Positions 8,508 to 15,470 of a DNA stretch of 64,000 bases are shown piece by piece. The stretch lies in the NCBI GenBank assembly GCA_965200035.1, contig OZ241334.1:310001-374000 (forward strand), given 5' to 3'. The position numbers and the translations under genes were made by a program. The number at the start of each line of letters is the position of its first letter. The first letter of the stretch is position 1. This DNA comes from UBA1952 sp965200035. GTDB taxonomy: Bacteria > Bacteroidota > Bacteroidia > Chitinophagales > Chitinophagaceae. Under the pieces are notes generated by a model that was given only the letters and a program-made list of their open reading frames with translations, searched no databases and was not told the DNA's origin.

Positions 8508-8918
8508 ATGGATACCATTGCACCTGCTATCAAGAGAAGACGCGTACAGCTAGGCCTTACCCAGCGCGAAATGGCGGATAAGATTCACCTTTCTGAGAAG
8601 GCGTGGCAGAATATTGAGAATGGCATAACCAAACTGGATATTGACCGGCTGAACGAAATTGCCACTGTGCTGGAAATGTCATTAATGGATTTGATTAACT
8701 CTCAGGAAAGCTTTTATATTAATCAACTCAGTAATGAGCACAGCCAAGTTGGTGTAGGGTTTTTGGCAAAAGATGTCGTAATTAATAATGACGTTTCTGA
8801 AAAGGAAAGAGCATTATTCGAAAAAATGCTTGCCGAGAAAGACCGTCAGATTGAGGACATGAGAAAGGATATGGACGCAATGCGCACCATACTAGAAAAA
8901 ATAGCAGCTAAGCTATAA
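8508..8918 (+). CDS. XRE-family transcriptional regulator, 136 aa
   Basis: Residues ~5-60 form a Cro/C1-type helix-turn-helix (RRRVQLGLTQREMADKIHLS then KAWQNIENG). The C-terminal third is a charged coiled coil (EKERALFEKMLAEKDRQIED) for oligomerisation, with an unassigned linker between. I use the ATG at 8508; a TTG at 8481 would add nine residues. A palindromic candidate operator lies just upstream. It stands alone on the plus strand, divergent from the secreted-protein cluster. Confidence 0.85.
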   Translation: MDTIAPAIKRRRVQLGLTQREMADKIHLSEKAWQNIENGITKLDIDRLNEIATVLEMSLMDLINSQESFYINQLSNEHSQVGVGFLAKDVVINNDVSEKERALFEKMLAEKDRQIEDMRKDMDAMRTILEKIAAKL

Positions 8919-8925
8919 CGCAACC

Positions 8926-8998
8926 CGCTGTGGGATGCTTCCTTACGTCAGCATGACTCATACGCAAGTCATCCTGAGGCACGAAGGATCCCACAGCG
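8926..8998. repeat. REP-like hairpin element, copy A
   Basis: The 73-base element is an imperfect palindrome: CGCTGTGGGATGCTTCC... on the left and ...GAAGGATCCCACAGCG on the right. Related arms recur at 9022-9096, 42660-42745 and 49204-49234, all between genes. It begins just after the XRE gene stop. Confidence 0.8.
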
Positions 8999-9021
8999 AA
9001 TAGGTTCTGACTCAACACAGT

Positions 9022-9096
9022 CGCCGTGAGATGCTTCCTTGCGTCAGCATGACCTATATACGCCAGTCATCCTGAGGCACGAAGGATCCCACAGCA
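9022..9096. repeat. REP-like hairpin element, copy B
   Basis: This is a second copy of the palindromic element 24 bases after copy A, in the same orientation. It shares the left arm (GAGATGCTTCCTTGCGTCAG) and an almost identical right arm (GTCATCCTGAGGCACGAAGG). The rest of the gap to 9286 holds no gene I can support. Confidence 0.8.
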
Positions 9097-9286
9097 GCAA
9101 GGGTCCACCCACCCACACAGCAACTTTATTGCTTTTTTTCCTACACCGCTGGTACACAACAACTTTGTCAATCCATAGAAATCCTTATTCCGGTCGCAGG
9201 CCTGTAGCTTACTATGGATTCCTGGCGGAATGACAAGCCGCTGCTTTATAAATACTTAGAATTGCTAAGAAATTCCTGCCAGTTAC

Positions 9287-9496
9287 GAACTGGCTTCCGG
9301 GTTTTCAGAATCAGCGTCCGCATTCTCAGAACTGCCTTCCGGTTTCTCTGAACCAGCGTCCGGTTTCTCTGAACCGGCTTCCGCCATCACAGAACTGGCT
9401 TCCGCCACGCCCGAACTGGCTTCCGCCATGTCAGAACCAACACCCGCCACACCCGAACTGGCACCCGCCGTGTCAGAACCGGCACCCGCCATCGCA
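9287..9496. repeat. Ten-unit degenerate 21-bp tandem repeat
   Basis: Ten adjacent 21-base units each begin GAAC or GAAT and have TCCG, CCCG or a close match near the middle (GAACTGGCTTCCGCCA is typical). The last unit directly abuts the terminator at 9497. Because 21 is a multiple of three, both strands stay open through it, which creates misleading reading frames. There are no unique spacers, so it is not a CRISPR. Confidence 0.9.
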
Positions 9497-9526
9497 AAAA
9501 GGGCTGCCCGTTCGGGCAGCCCTTTT
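9497..9526. terminator. Bidirectional intrinsic terminator
   Basis: AAAA, then a GGGCTGCCCG/CGGGCAGCCC stem with a TT loop, then TTTT. It lies 76 bases downstream of the miaE stop on the minus strand and between the 21-bp array and miaE. Confidence 0.9.
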
Positions 9527-9602
9527 ATTTGATTGGTTATGCGTTTTGTGTCAGATCGTTCAGGCCGCACTATATTTTGTATTGCAGCGTCCCGACCGGC
9601 TG

Positions 9603-10205
9603 CTAATGAATGCGGTCTGCTCTTGGCTCCAGATTTTTCAGCACATCCACCTCTGCCGCCAGCCAGTATTCCCACCAGCGCTTCACTTCCTCCTGCGGAA
9701 AATATTTGTTGGCCAGGTCCAGAAACATGCGGTAATGACCCGCTTCCGAAACCATGAATTTGTAATAAAATCTGCGCAGCGCTTCTTCCTCCAGCCCTTC
9801 AGACAATACCCGGAAACGCTCGCAGCTACGCGCCTCAATGAGCGCGCAGATCAGCAGATCCTGCAGCAGCTTTTCATTTGGGTTCTGGTGCTTCGGGCGC
9901 TGCTCCATCAGCAGGTTCACATACTCATCTTTGCGCTGCTTACCCAGCTTCAGCCCTCTTTTCTGCAGCTCTGCCAGCACCATGCGAAAGTGCCCCCACT
10001 CTTCCGTCACCAGCGGCGCGAGCGCTGCCACCAGCTCCATTTTATCGGGATTCCGCTGAATGATGGTAATGCCCTGCGTAGCGGCTTTCTGCTCGCAGAA
10101 GGCATGGTCGGTAAGGATATCTTCCAGCGAAAGCGCCGCCAGATCTGCCCAGCGCGGGTCTGTAGGTAATTTTAAACCCAGAATCGTATTTTCTGCCGTT
10201 GCCAT
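9603..10205 (-). CDS. miaE: tRNA-(ms2io6A)-hydroxylase-like protein MiaE, 200 aa
   Basis: MiaE is a ferritin-like di-iron monooxygenase that hydroxylates the isopentenyl group of ms2i6A37 in tRNA. The four-helix iron ligands are visible as paired motifs: FCEQKAA and EEWGHFRM in the first half, EARSCERF and SEAGHYRM in the second. The length is normal. The start codon lies only a few bases from the left end of a mobile element, so the native promoter has been moved more than 5 kb away. A terminator follows at 9497-9526. Confidence 0.85.
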   Translation of the reverse strand: MATAENTILGLKLPTDPRWADLAALSLEDILTDHAFCEQKAATQGITIIQRNPDKMELVAALAPLVTEEWGHFRMVLAELQKRGLKLGKQRKDEYVNLLMEQRPKHQNPNEKLLQDLLICALIEARSCERFRVLSEGLEEEALRRFYYKFMVSEAGHYRMFLDLANKYFPQEEVKRWWEYWLAAEVDVLKNLEPRADRIH

Positions 10206-10207
10206 AA

Positions 10208-10215
10208 AAAATTTA
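10208..10215. repeat. Candidate target-site duplication AAAATTTA, left copy
   Basis: AAAATTTA at 10208-10215 recurs in the same orientation at 15471-15478, each copy directly outside a terminal inverted repeat. Eight base pairs is the normal duplication length for IS1595-family elements. Confidence 0.65.
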
Positions 10216-10239
10216 ACTGACTCTCTGATGTAGGAAAGT
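10216..10239 (+). repeat. Left terminal inverted repeat of the mobile element
   Basis: The 24 bases start ACTGACTCTCTGATG. Their reverse complement occurs at 15447-15470 with 23 of 24 bases identical, including 22 in a row. Confidence 0.85.
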
Positions 10240-10247
10240 TGATGTAT

Positions 10248-11648
10248 TTAGTTTAACAGATCAACCTTATTAATTTTAAAATTATCTCCTTGTAGATTCT
10301 GTACATTTAATTGGTCGCTATCAACTTCTAAGACTATTGCCGTTCCAGTATATTGACTTTGTGTATCTAATGGTTGGGATTCTATAAACCCGCTCTTTTT
10401 GTATCGAATTCTTTGTCCAATTACAGGCTCAATTATGTCAAAATTTTCATCAACTCCAAATCTTTCGAATATTTGTATATATTTCATGGGATATATATTA
10501 AAATAATTAGAGACAACCTTGTATATCCCATATATAGCGGAAAGGTTAGAATAAAACTTCCATTCGTGATTGAATGCATCTATGTCTCCGTGGATGATAT
10601 TATTCCTATCTTCTTTATATCGTCTTAGTAAGAATTGTAATTCAACATTTAGTGAAACCCGAATATCAGGCGGTATTTGTTTTGTATATTGTTGGGTCTT
10701 ATTTATAACGTTTTGGATTCTTGTTAATAAACAAGATTTTTCTTCAGGGTTACTATCCCATTTTCCTTTAGAAAGATCAAGAATATTTTTCAATTCAGTC
10801 TGAATCTCATGGTTTAGTTGAACATGAGAATCATAAAATTGTTGGGCATGTATCAGGGTATCATCTTGAATATACCTACCTCTTAATACAGCACGAGGTA
10901 AGTCAATTGGAATGTCGTCTTTCCATTTGGAATTCGTTATCAGTTTCTCAAGGGATTGATATGCGGCAATGTAATCTTCTGCTTGTTTAAAATTTTTTTC
11001 AGGATTTTGACGTAAGTAAACCAGAATGGCAAATTGCCTTACAAGCCCTTCTATGATAGGTGGCATAGAGATATTACATATCTGCAAACCAATTGTTTCA
11101 CGTTTATCTATAATGTCGCTTATGAGTATGCCGAATGTTTTAAAAATACTGTTAGCTCTAAAAAAAGGAATTGCTTTTTCATGCAGTTTCTGTATTAGTG
11201 AAGGTAAATATTTGGTGAGAGTTTCGATTGATTGATGTCCTAAAGCAATCTCTGTGTGTTCCCCTATTGTACCATCCTGATTCCAGTACATATCATATAT
11301 AATAGAATAATTTAGTGAATACCTTGCTATATCAAAAGCAATTGCATTTTCCTGAATTGGCCTTACAATCGTATCGACAACATTTGAATCACGATCTTTT
11401 AATAGCGATAGTCGTAGTTCTATATAATTGTTAATGCCCGTTGGGGTTCTCCAACTATTTAAGTTACAAATAGCCTGTTTAAGCTGTTTAATGTTGTTTT
11501 CGATAACCTTATATTCCCATGAGGTTTTCGTGCTGTCTTTAGCCTGTTTATTTTCGGCTAAGAGCTTACTTGCTAATAGTTTAGTTGCCTTGATAAAAGT
11601 TAGTCTCTCTTTCGCTATTTTCTTTTCTATACCATCTAAGCTATCCAT
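10248..11648 (-). CDS. Uncharacterised passenger protein with RxxxxH motif, 466 aa
   Basis: I do not recognise the family with certainty. The protein is mostly alpha-helical (charged helices from residue 1, long helices to ~400). At residues 348-353 it has RNNIIHGD, which fits the R-x4-H motif of HEPN ribonucleases and of the related DUF5677-type proteins. Residues ~405-466 look like a small beta-barrel (IGQRIRYKK...TAIVLEVDSDQLNVQNLQ). It ends 9 bases inside the left repeat of the transposon and is AT-rich. A role in defence or a toxin is possible but only an inference from the motif and the mobile context. Confidence 0.7.
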   Translation of the reverse strand: MDSLDGIEKKIAKERLTFIKATKLLASKLLAENKQAKDSTKTSWEYKVIENNIKQLKQAICNLNSWRTPTGINNYIELRLSLLKDRDSNVVDTIVRPIQENAIAFDIARYSLNYSIIYDMYWNQDGTIGEHTEIALGHQSIETLTKYLPSLIQKLHEKAIPFFRANSIFKTFGILISDIIDKRETIGLQICNISMPPIIEGLVRQFAILVYLRQNPEKNFKQAEDYIAAYQSLEKLITNSKWKDDIPIDLPRAVLRGRYIQDDTLIHAQQFYDSHVQLNHEIQTELKNILDLSKGKWDSNPEEKSCLLTRIQNVINKTQQYTKQIPPDIRVSLNVELQFLLRRYKEDRNNIIHGDIDAFNHEWKFYSNLSAIYGIYKVVSNYFNIYPMKYIQIFERFGVDENFDIIEPVIGQRIRYKKSGFIESQPLDTQSQYTGTAIVLEVDSDQLNVQNLQGDNFKINKVDLLN

Positions 11649-11665
11649 AATAGAACATTAGTAAG

Positions 11666-12055
11666 TTACATGCGCTCCATTGTATTCCGTATCTCAGTTC
11701 TGACGCTTGCTATAAGATTCTTGTCAATTAAGTTTAGAACCTTTAAATACTCGTCAAAGTCCGTTTTAACAACTTGATCAACATCAATATAAAGAATTGA
11801 ATTTTCTAATCTGAAAACAAACTTTATGTAATCAGTACCAGAGATATCACATTTATAGGAAACAACCTTATGGTTTATATTGCTATAATTGTCGATCTGC
11901 CGTAAATTATATTCATTGAAGAACTGATGGGTAAACACATTATTAATCAGGTAGGAAGTTAATCCATCTGTGTTCATGATAAAGTCAGGCATAGGTAGCA
12001 AGCAATTTATTAAGTTAAGTAATTTTTTACGAAGATAAATTTTAAGTTTTTTCAT
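11666..12055 (-). CDS. Hypothetical passenger protein, 129 aa
   Basis: The N-terminus is basic and Leu/Lys-rich (MKKLKIYLRKKLLNLINCLL) and the remainder is soluble, with strand pattern SYKCDISGTDYIKFVFRLEN. The 17-base gap to the 466-aa gene downstream on the same strand suggests one operon. It shares a short divergent promoter region (12056-12142) with the transposase. No family is recognised. Confidence 0.6.
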   Translation of the reverse strand: MKKLKIYLRKKLLNLINCLLPMPDFIMNTDGLTSYLINNVFTHQFFNEYNLRQIDNYSNINHKVVSYKCDISGTDYIKFVFRLENSILYIDVDQVVKTDFDEYLKVLNLIDKNLIASVRTEIRNTMERM

Positions 12056-12142
12056 GCCGCTCCTTTTAAGGATATATATTCATATCCTACTTATTCCTAA
12101 AACTTATGAATGGGAAAATTTCATTGAAATTATTTATGTGAA

Positions 12143-13177
12143 ATGAATTATAGCATTATCTTTGTGATGAATAAAATACTTCAGCTCAAGGATATGAATT
12201 TACTAGATTTTCCAAATAGGTTTCCGGATGAGGCAGCATGTAAGCTGCACCTTAGAAAGCAACGCGAATCTAAAGGTATTGTGTGTGAGCAATGCGGTGG
12301 TATTCATCACTATTGGATTGAATCAATTGAAAAGTGGCAATGTGCTGGCTGTAAGAAGCGTTTAAATCTTAAATCGGGCACAATCATGTACAAATCAAAG
12401 CTCTCTGTTTTGACTTGGTACAAGTGTATGCACATGATGATGGCTGGTAAATTGACTTTTTCAGCTCTTGAAATGCAAAGGCAGCTAAAAGAAAAAAGTC
12501 ATAGTGCTGTCTGGTACATGATGCACAAAATTCGCATTGTAATGGGTGCCAGAGACGCAGAATACCAGTTAAAGGGTGATATTGAATTGGATGAGGGTTA
12601 TTTCCGGATGGTGCCTTTAACAGCCGTTAAAGACAGGTTAGGTAATAAGTCCTACGTTGACAAGTTTGGTGAGAAGCATGAGCAGAAACTAAAAACTAAA
12701 CAAGGGCATGGTAGTCCTTATCACAGGCCGGTTTCTGTTATTGTGGAAAGTAAAGCTGTGAAGCAAGAAAAACCCCACAAAAAGAAGCGTGTAATGGGCT
12801 TTGTAAAGATGATTGCATTGGACATTGTAAATGCCCGTGAGGTGTCTAATACAGTAGCTAAACACATCAATTATGAATCAATTCTCATCACAGACAATAG
12901 CTCTGCATATAAGGAATTATCTGAAGTGGTGTGGGAACATCATCCAGCCACTGTTACCGGAAAAAATGGAGAAGACCCTACTACCCGTTTGCCTTGGGTG
13001 CACACTATAATCAGTAATGCTAAAGCCAAATTTGCGGACATCTACAAATCTATTAACGATAAATACCTACAGAACTATTTAGATGAGTTTGTTTATAAAC
13101 TCAACCGTAGGAACTTTACCCATCGTGATCCATTTGATGGGCTATTGAAAGTGGCAATTGCAGGATGCTGGAATTGA
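12143..13177 (+). CDS. IS1595-family (ISXO2-like) transposase, 344 aa
   Basis: An N-terminal zinc ribbon (CEQCGG about residues 49-54 and CAGCKKR about 75-81) is followed by a helical DNA-binding part (SKLSVLTWYKCMHMMMAGK). The DDE-type core then shows Asp in DIELDEGYF, Asp in ILITDNSSAY, and the WVHTIISNAKAKF region supplying the Asn/His typical of this family. The length is normal. A TATCTTTG promoter-like element at 12157-12164 lies inside the first codons, so the true start may be the ATG at 12167 or at 12194. It is probably the enzyme that mobilises the whole 10216-15470 element. Confidence 0.9.
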   Translation: MNYSIIFVMNKILQLKDMNLLDFPNRFPDEAACKLHLRKQRESKGIVCEQCGGIHHYWIESIEKWQCAGCKKRLNLKSGTIMYKSKLSVLTWYKCMHMMMAGKLTFSALEMQRQLKEKSHSAVWYMMHKIRIVMGARDAEYQLKGDIELDEGYFRMVPLTAVKDRLGNKSYVDKFGEKHEQKLKTKQGHGSPYHRPVSVIVESKAVKQEKPHKKKRVMGFVKMIALDIVNAREVSNTVAKHINYESILITDNSSAYKELSEVVWEHHPATVTGKNGEDPTTRLPWVHTIISNAKAKFADIYKSINDKYLQNYLDEFVYKLNRRNFTHRDPFDGLLKVAIAGCWN

Positions 13178-13320
13178 TTATAAAGTAATAATGAATTATA
13201 TTATAATTTCTATAAAAATTTCATAAGCTTTTGTCATTAGCACTAATATACTGTTTCGGAAACAAAGAAGTAGTTACGTGAAAGTTAGCTAAAGTTGATT
13301 GTGAACTCTCCAAAAGAAAT

Positions 13321-13366
13321 CCTCCTACCTAAGTAGGAGGGTTTATTCAGACTGCAATCTGAATAA
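13321..13366 (+). terminator. Two adjacent hairpins after the transposase
   Basis: CCTCCTAC-CTAA-GTAGGAGG (13321-13340) is followed by TTATTCAGA-CTGCAA-TCTGAATAA (13343-13366) and an A-run. The first may terminate transposase transcripts. The second ends 16 bases before the ATG of the small peptide gene and could affect its translation. Confidence 0.65.
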
Positions 13367-13382
13367 AAAAATAACAATCAAC

Positions 13383-13487
13383 ATGCTAACAGTAATTATT
13401 GCAGTGCTTCTTTTTGTAGTTCAGCACTTTAGAATTCAAATCTCATTCGGTAACACAGAATGGTATATCAAGATTTCTACACGATGA
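13383..13487 (+). CDS. Possible 34-aa hydrophobic peptide
   Basis: ATG at 13383 opens 34 codons. The first half is a hydrophobic segment (MLTVIIAVLLFVV) and the second is polar and basic, ending WYIKISTR. This is a single short membrane segment with a charged tail, as in type I toxins or small membrane peptides. Hairpins flank it on both sides and a terminator follows 5 bases after the stop. No ribosome-binding site is obvious. The coding assignment rests only on this layout. Confidence 0.4.
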   Translation: MLTVIIAVLLFVVQHFRIQISFGNTEWYIKISTR

Positions 13488-13492
13488 CTAAC

Positions 13493-13522
13493 AAGCTCTG
13501 CTCAATTCTTTGAGCGGAGCTT
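13493..13522 (+). terminator. Intrinsic terminator after the 34-aa peptide
   Basis: AAGCTCTGCTCAA pairs with TTGAGCGGAGCTT (one T-G wobble) around a 4-base loop. Only a short T-tract follows. Confidence 0.65.
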
Positions 13523-13666
13523 TCCAATTTATATATTATATTCAAAAAACCATTTTTGTTTGCAAAACCCGATGAAAAAAGTAAAATTATCTTTGTGGCT
13601 CAAATTTGAAATTATAGGAAAATAAAAATCAAGACATATTGACTTAGTGTAGTCAAACGATCCCGT

Positions 13667-13836
13667 TCCCGACAAATACCGCCAATTTTTACTTAGGACG
13701 CTGGATGTGTTTAGGCTGCACCCCTCAAGGGGTGTGACCTTTCGCATTCGTGTGTTCTATGGCCCTTGGCGGGGCTTGTCGGGAGCACTTAAGCGCAAAG
13801 TGTTCACACCCTAATTTTTTGCAAGTGCCCCGCCAA
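13667..13836 (+). ncRNA. Candidate structured RNA with alternative stems
   Basis: The arm TTGGCGGGGC (13766-13775) can pair in two exclusive ways. With upstream bases 13667-13685 it forms part of a 19-bp stem (16 pairs matched) that encloses a CACCCC-TCAA-GGGGTG hairpin (13719-13734). With downstream GCCCCGCCAA (13827-13836) it forms 10 perfect pairs, continued by GCACTT/AAGTGC. This stretch is far more GC-rich than the element around it. It could be a separate small RNA or a switching leader for the gene at 13944. Confidence 0.5.
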
Positions 13837-13853
13837 ATTGATTCCCTTCTTAG

Positions 13854-13927
13854 AGCTTGTTTTCAGTTGCCTCCTTAGTCTTACACCGCAAGTGTAAGAC
13901 CGAAACCTTATTAAAACAAAACAAGCT
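13854..13927 (+). promoter_or_regulatory. Nested hairpin in the leader of the YARHG gene
   Basis: AGCTTGTTTT (13854-13863) pairs perfectly with AAAACAAGCT (13918-13927) and encloses GTCTTACAC-CGCAA-GTGTAAGAC (13878-13900). The structure ends 16 bases before the ATG at 13944, so it may control translation initiation. Confidence 0.6.
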
Positions 13928-13943
13928 TTAAAACAACATTAAA

Positions 13944-15104
13944 ATGGCTCAATTTACTGCCAACCGCCTATCCTCTGGAAATCGTTTGTTTCCTGATGAA
14001 GTAACCGTTGATCAAAACGGTATCACGCTAAAAGTTCCCGGTCTATTTTCCGGGAAAGCCAAAACCTTCACTTACCACGATGTTTATTCCGTATCAACTA
14101 ATAATCCTTTAGTAGGCTTTTCAAGCATCACTTTCCAAACAAGGAACTATGATAAAATAGTCGCTAATGGGTTTACAAAAGATGATGCAGAAGAAATCAA
14201 AAGACTTGCACACATCGGTATCAATTCAACTCGGAACGGTGGGACTATGATACCGACCCAATCCTTTGACAATACCGCATCACAAGCGGAACAAGCACGT
14301 ATAGAACTTGAAAAGCAGAAGCATGAACACGAAGCTTTCATGGAGAGACAGCAGTTAGAACAACAAGAAACAAATAGCAGAAGAGAGCGTGCTGATAAAT
14401 TAAGATACCAAGGACGACCAACACAGGCATTCATTGTTGAACACGGTTCTACAATAGGCATTATAGCCTTTCTAATAGTGATTGCGGCCTTTATCCTGCC
14501 TATGGTCTTAAATAGTAACAGCGACAAAAAATTAGACGCAGAATTGACCAGAAAAGAAGACCGAATTCAATCACTAATTACAGAAGGGAAAAAGCAAGAA
14601 GCATTACAATTGATCGATGAACTACAACACGATTCCCACACCAATAGCCAACACTCTAACGGGATAATGAGCTATTACTCCTACATCGACTATTGGAAGC
14701 AAGAAAGAGAAAAGCTAAGAGCGCAAATTCAAAACACCCATGCCGGAAAACGCAAACAAAAGTCTATTCAACCTGATCCAAACGATGAAATAGTACCTAC
14801 CGCCACTGATCCAAGTAATTTCGAAAATCCAGTACCACCTTCACCCAATTCTTATGAAGGGCTATACCCACAAGCTTCTTCTACAAGACTCCAATCAATC
14901 GACCTAACCGGATTCACCAAACAAGAACTGAAACTTATGAGAAATGAAATAATGGCCCGACACGGCTACATATTCAAATCACCCGAACTCGATAACTATT
15001 TCAGGAAACAAAACTGGTATACACCTTTGACCAACGATGTTTCTAACGTATTAACCGAGGTTGAAAAACAAAATATCGCCCTTATTAAGCAGGCTGAAAA
15101 ATAA
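13944..15104 (+). CDS. Membrane protein with PH-like N-domain and C-terminal YARHG domain, 386 aa
   Basis: Residues ~1-95 look like a small beta-rich PH/GRAM-type domain (GITLKVPGLFSGKAKTFTYH, YSVSTNNPLVGFSSITF). A charged coiled coil (115-165) precedes one membrane segment at ~172-192 (IGIIAFLIVIAAFILPMV). A second coiled coil and a Pro/Asn-rich linker lead to a YARHG domain at ~325-385 (LMRNEIMARHGYIFKSPEL then YFRKQNWYTP), an extracellular domain thought to bind cell-wall or surface ligands. It is a passenger of the transposon, behind a structured leader, with a terminator at 15114-15147. Its function is unknown. Confidence 0.8.
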   Translation: MAQFTANRLSSGNRLFPDEVTVDQNGITLKVPGLFSGKAKTFTYHDVYSVSTNNPLVGFSSITFQTRNYDKIVANGFTKDDAEEIKRLAHIGINSTRNGGTMIPTQSFDNTASQAEQARIELEKQKHEHEAFMERQQLEQQETNSRRERADKLRYQGRPTQAFIVEHGSTIGIIAFLIVIAAFILPMVLNSNSDKKLDAELTRKEDRIQSLITEGKKQEALQLIDELQHDSHTNSQHSNGIMSYYSYIDYWKQEREKLRAQIQNTHAGKRKQKSIQPDPNDEIVPTATDPSNFENPVPPSPNSYEGLYPQASSTRLQSIDLTGFTKQELKLMRNEIMARHGYIFKSPELDNYFRKQNWYTPLTNDVSNVLTEVEKQNIALIKQAEK

Positions 15105-15113
15105 ATTTGAACT

Positions 15114-15147
15114 AAAAAACCCTCTCAGATTTTGAGAGGGCTTTTTT
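15114..15147. terminator. Intrinsic terminator (both directions)
   Basis: AAAAAA, then CCCTCTCA-GATTT-TGAGAGGG, then C and TTTTTT. It ends the 13944-15104 transcript and also lies at the 3' end of the minus-strand remnant. Confidence 0.9.
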
Positions 15148-15397
15148 AATCGTAGGAGTTTTTGCTTTTAGGCTTACTGCCAAATGAGATTGTGCTATTA
15201 TTAGGGTCTACATCTGTAAGCTCAACTGCGCCAAATCTTCCACTTTTCAGCTCGTTGTTCATAAACCAATTACAATCAAATGTGCCATCTCCATATTCAT
15301 GTCCTACACCTCTTTCTATTTTAATAATCAAAATTTTAAGAACCAAATTTCGCAGTAAACTTTGTTTATAAAAAACAAGTTTCCAACAAATGCACAA
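15146..15397 (-). pseudogene. Remnant of a DUF2158 (YodC)-like gene
   Basis: The last ~50 codons (15146-15310) read GHEYGDGTFDCNWFMNNELK then SGRFGAVELTDVDP. This resembles the second half of small YodC/DUF2158 proteins, where a CxWF segment is followed by LKxGxF. The preceding ~30 codons are hydrophobic and basic and do not match the family's usual N-terminal beta strands. I therefore read it as a 5'-truncated gene left inside the transposon, although an intact divergent protein cannot be excluded. Confidence 0.45.
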
Positions 15398-15446
15398 TCG
15401 TTCTTTCTATTTGAAATTACACGACCACGCGAAGAAAATTAGTCCT

Positions 15447-15470
15447 ACTTTCCTACATCAGAGAGTCAAT
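15447..15470 (-). repeat. Right terminal inverted repeat of the mobile element
   Basis: This is the reverse complement of 10216-10239 with one mismatch. AAAATTTA follows directly at 15471-15478 and matches the direct repeat at the left end. Confidence 0.85.

Larger units (their letters stand above)
10216..15470. mobile_element. 5.26-kb transposon with IS1595-type transposase and passenger genes
   Basis: The boundaries rest on 24-bp inverted repeats at 10216-10239 and 15447-15470 and on the flanking direct repeat AAAATTTA. The interior is visibly AT-rich compared with the host genes on both sides. Genes inside, in order: 466-aa protein (-), 129-aa protein (-), transposase (+), 34-aa peptide (+), PH-like/YARHG membrane protein (+) and a remnant (-). 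IS1595-family elements with passenger genes and 8-bp duplications are known. The host arrangement before insertion was the thioredoxin-like gene, its terminator, then miaE, all on the minus strand. Confidence 0.75.

Noticed and set aside
9287..9496. Possible CRISPR array
   Set aside because: Units are contiguous and degenerate with no unique spacers, and no cas genes are nearby.
9283..9675. Open frame of 130 codons on the minus strand with SEKPDAGS-type repeats
   Set aside because: It is produced by the 21-bp tandem array (a multiple of three keeps frames open), runs through a terminator and begins inside the 3' end of miaE in another frame.
12103..13227. A shorter IS bounded by imperfect CTTATGAA repeats around the transposase alone
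   Set aside because: The similarity covers only a few bases in AT-rich sequence with no target duplication. The 24-bp ends at 10216 and 15470 are far stronger.
13529..13747. Open frame of 72 codons on the minus strand inside the transposon
   Set aside because: It overlaps the structured RNA region, has no family resemblance and its start lies in the hairpin stems.
13667..13836. Integron attC-like site
   Set aside because: The paired arms lack the GTTRRRY/RYYYAAC core sites, there is only one copy and there is no integrase gene.
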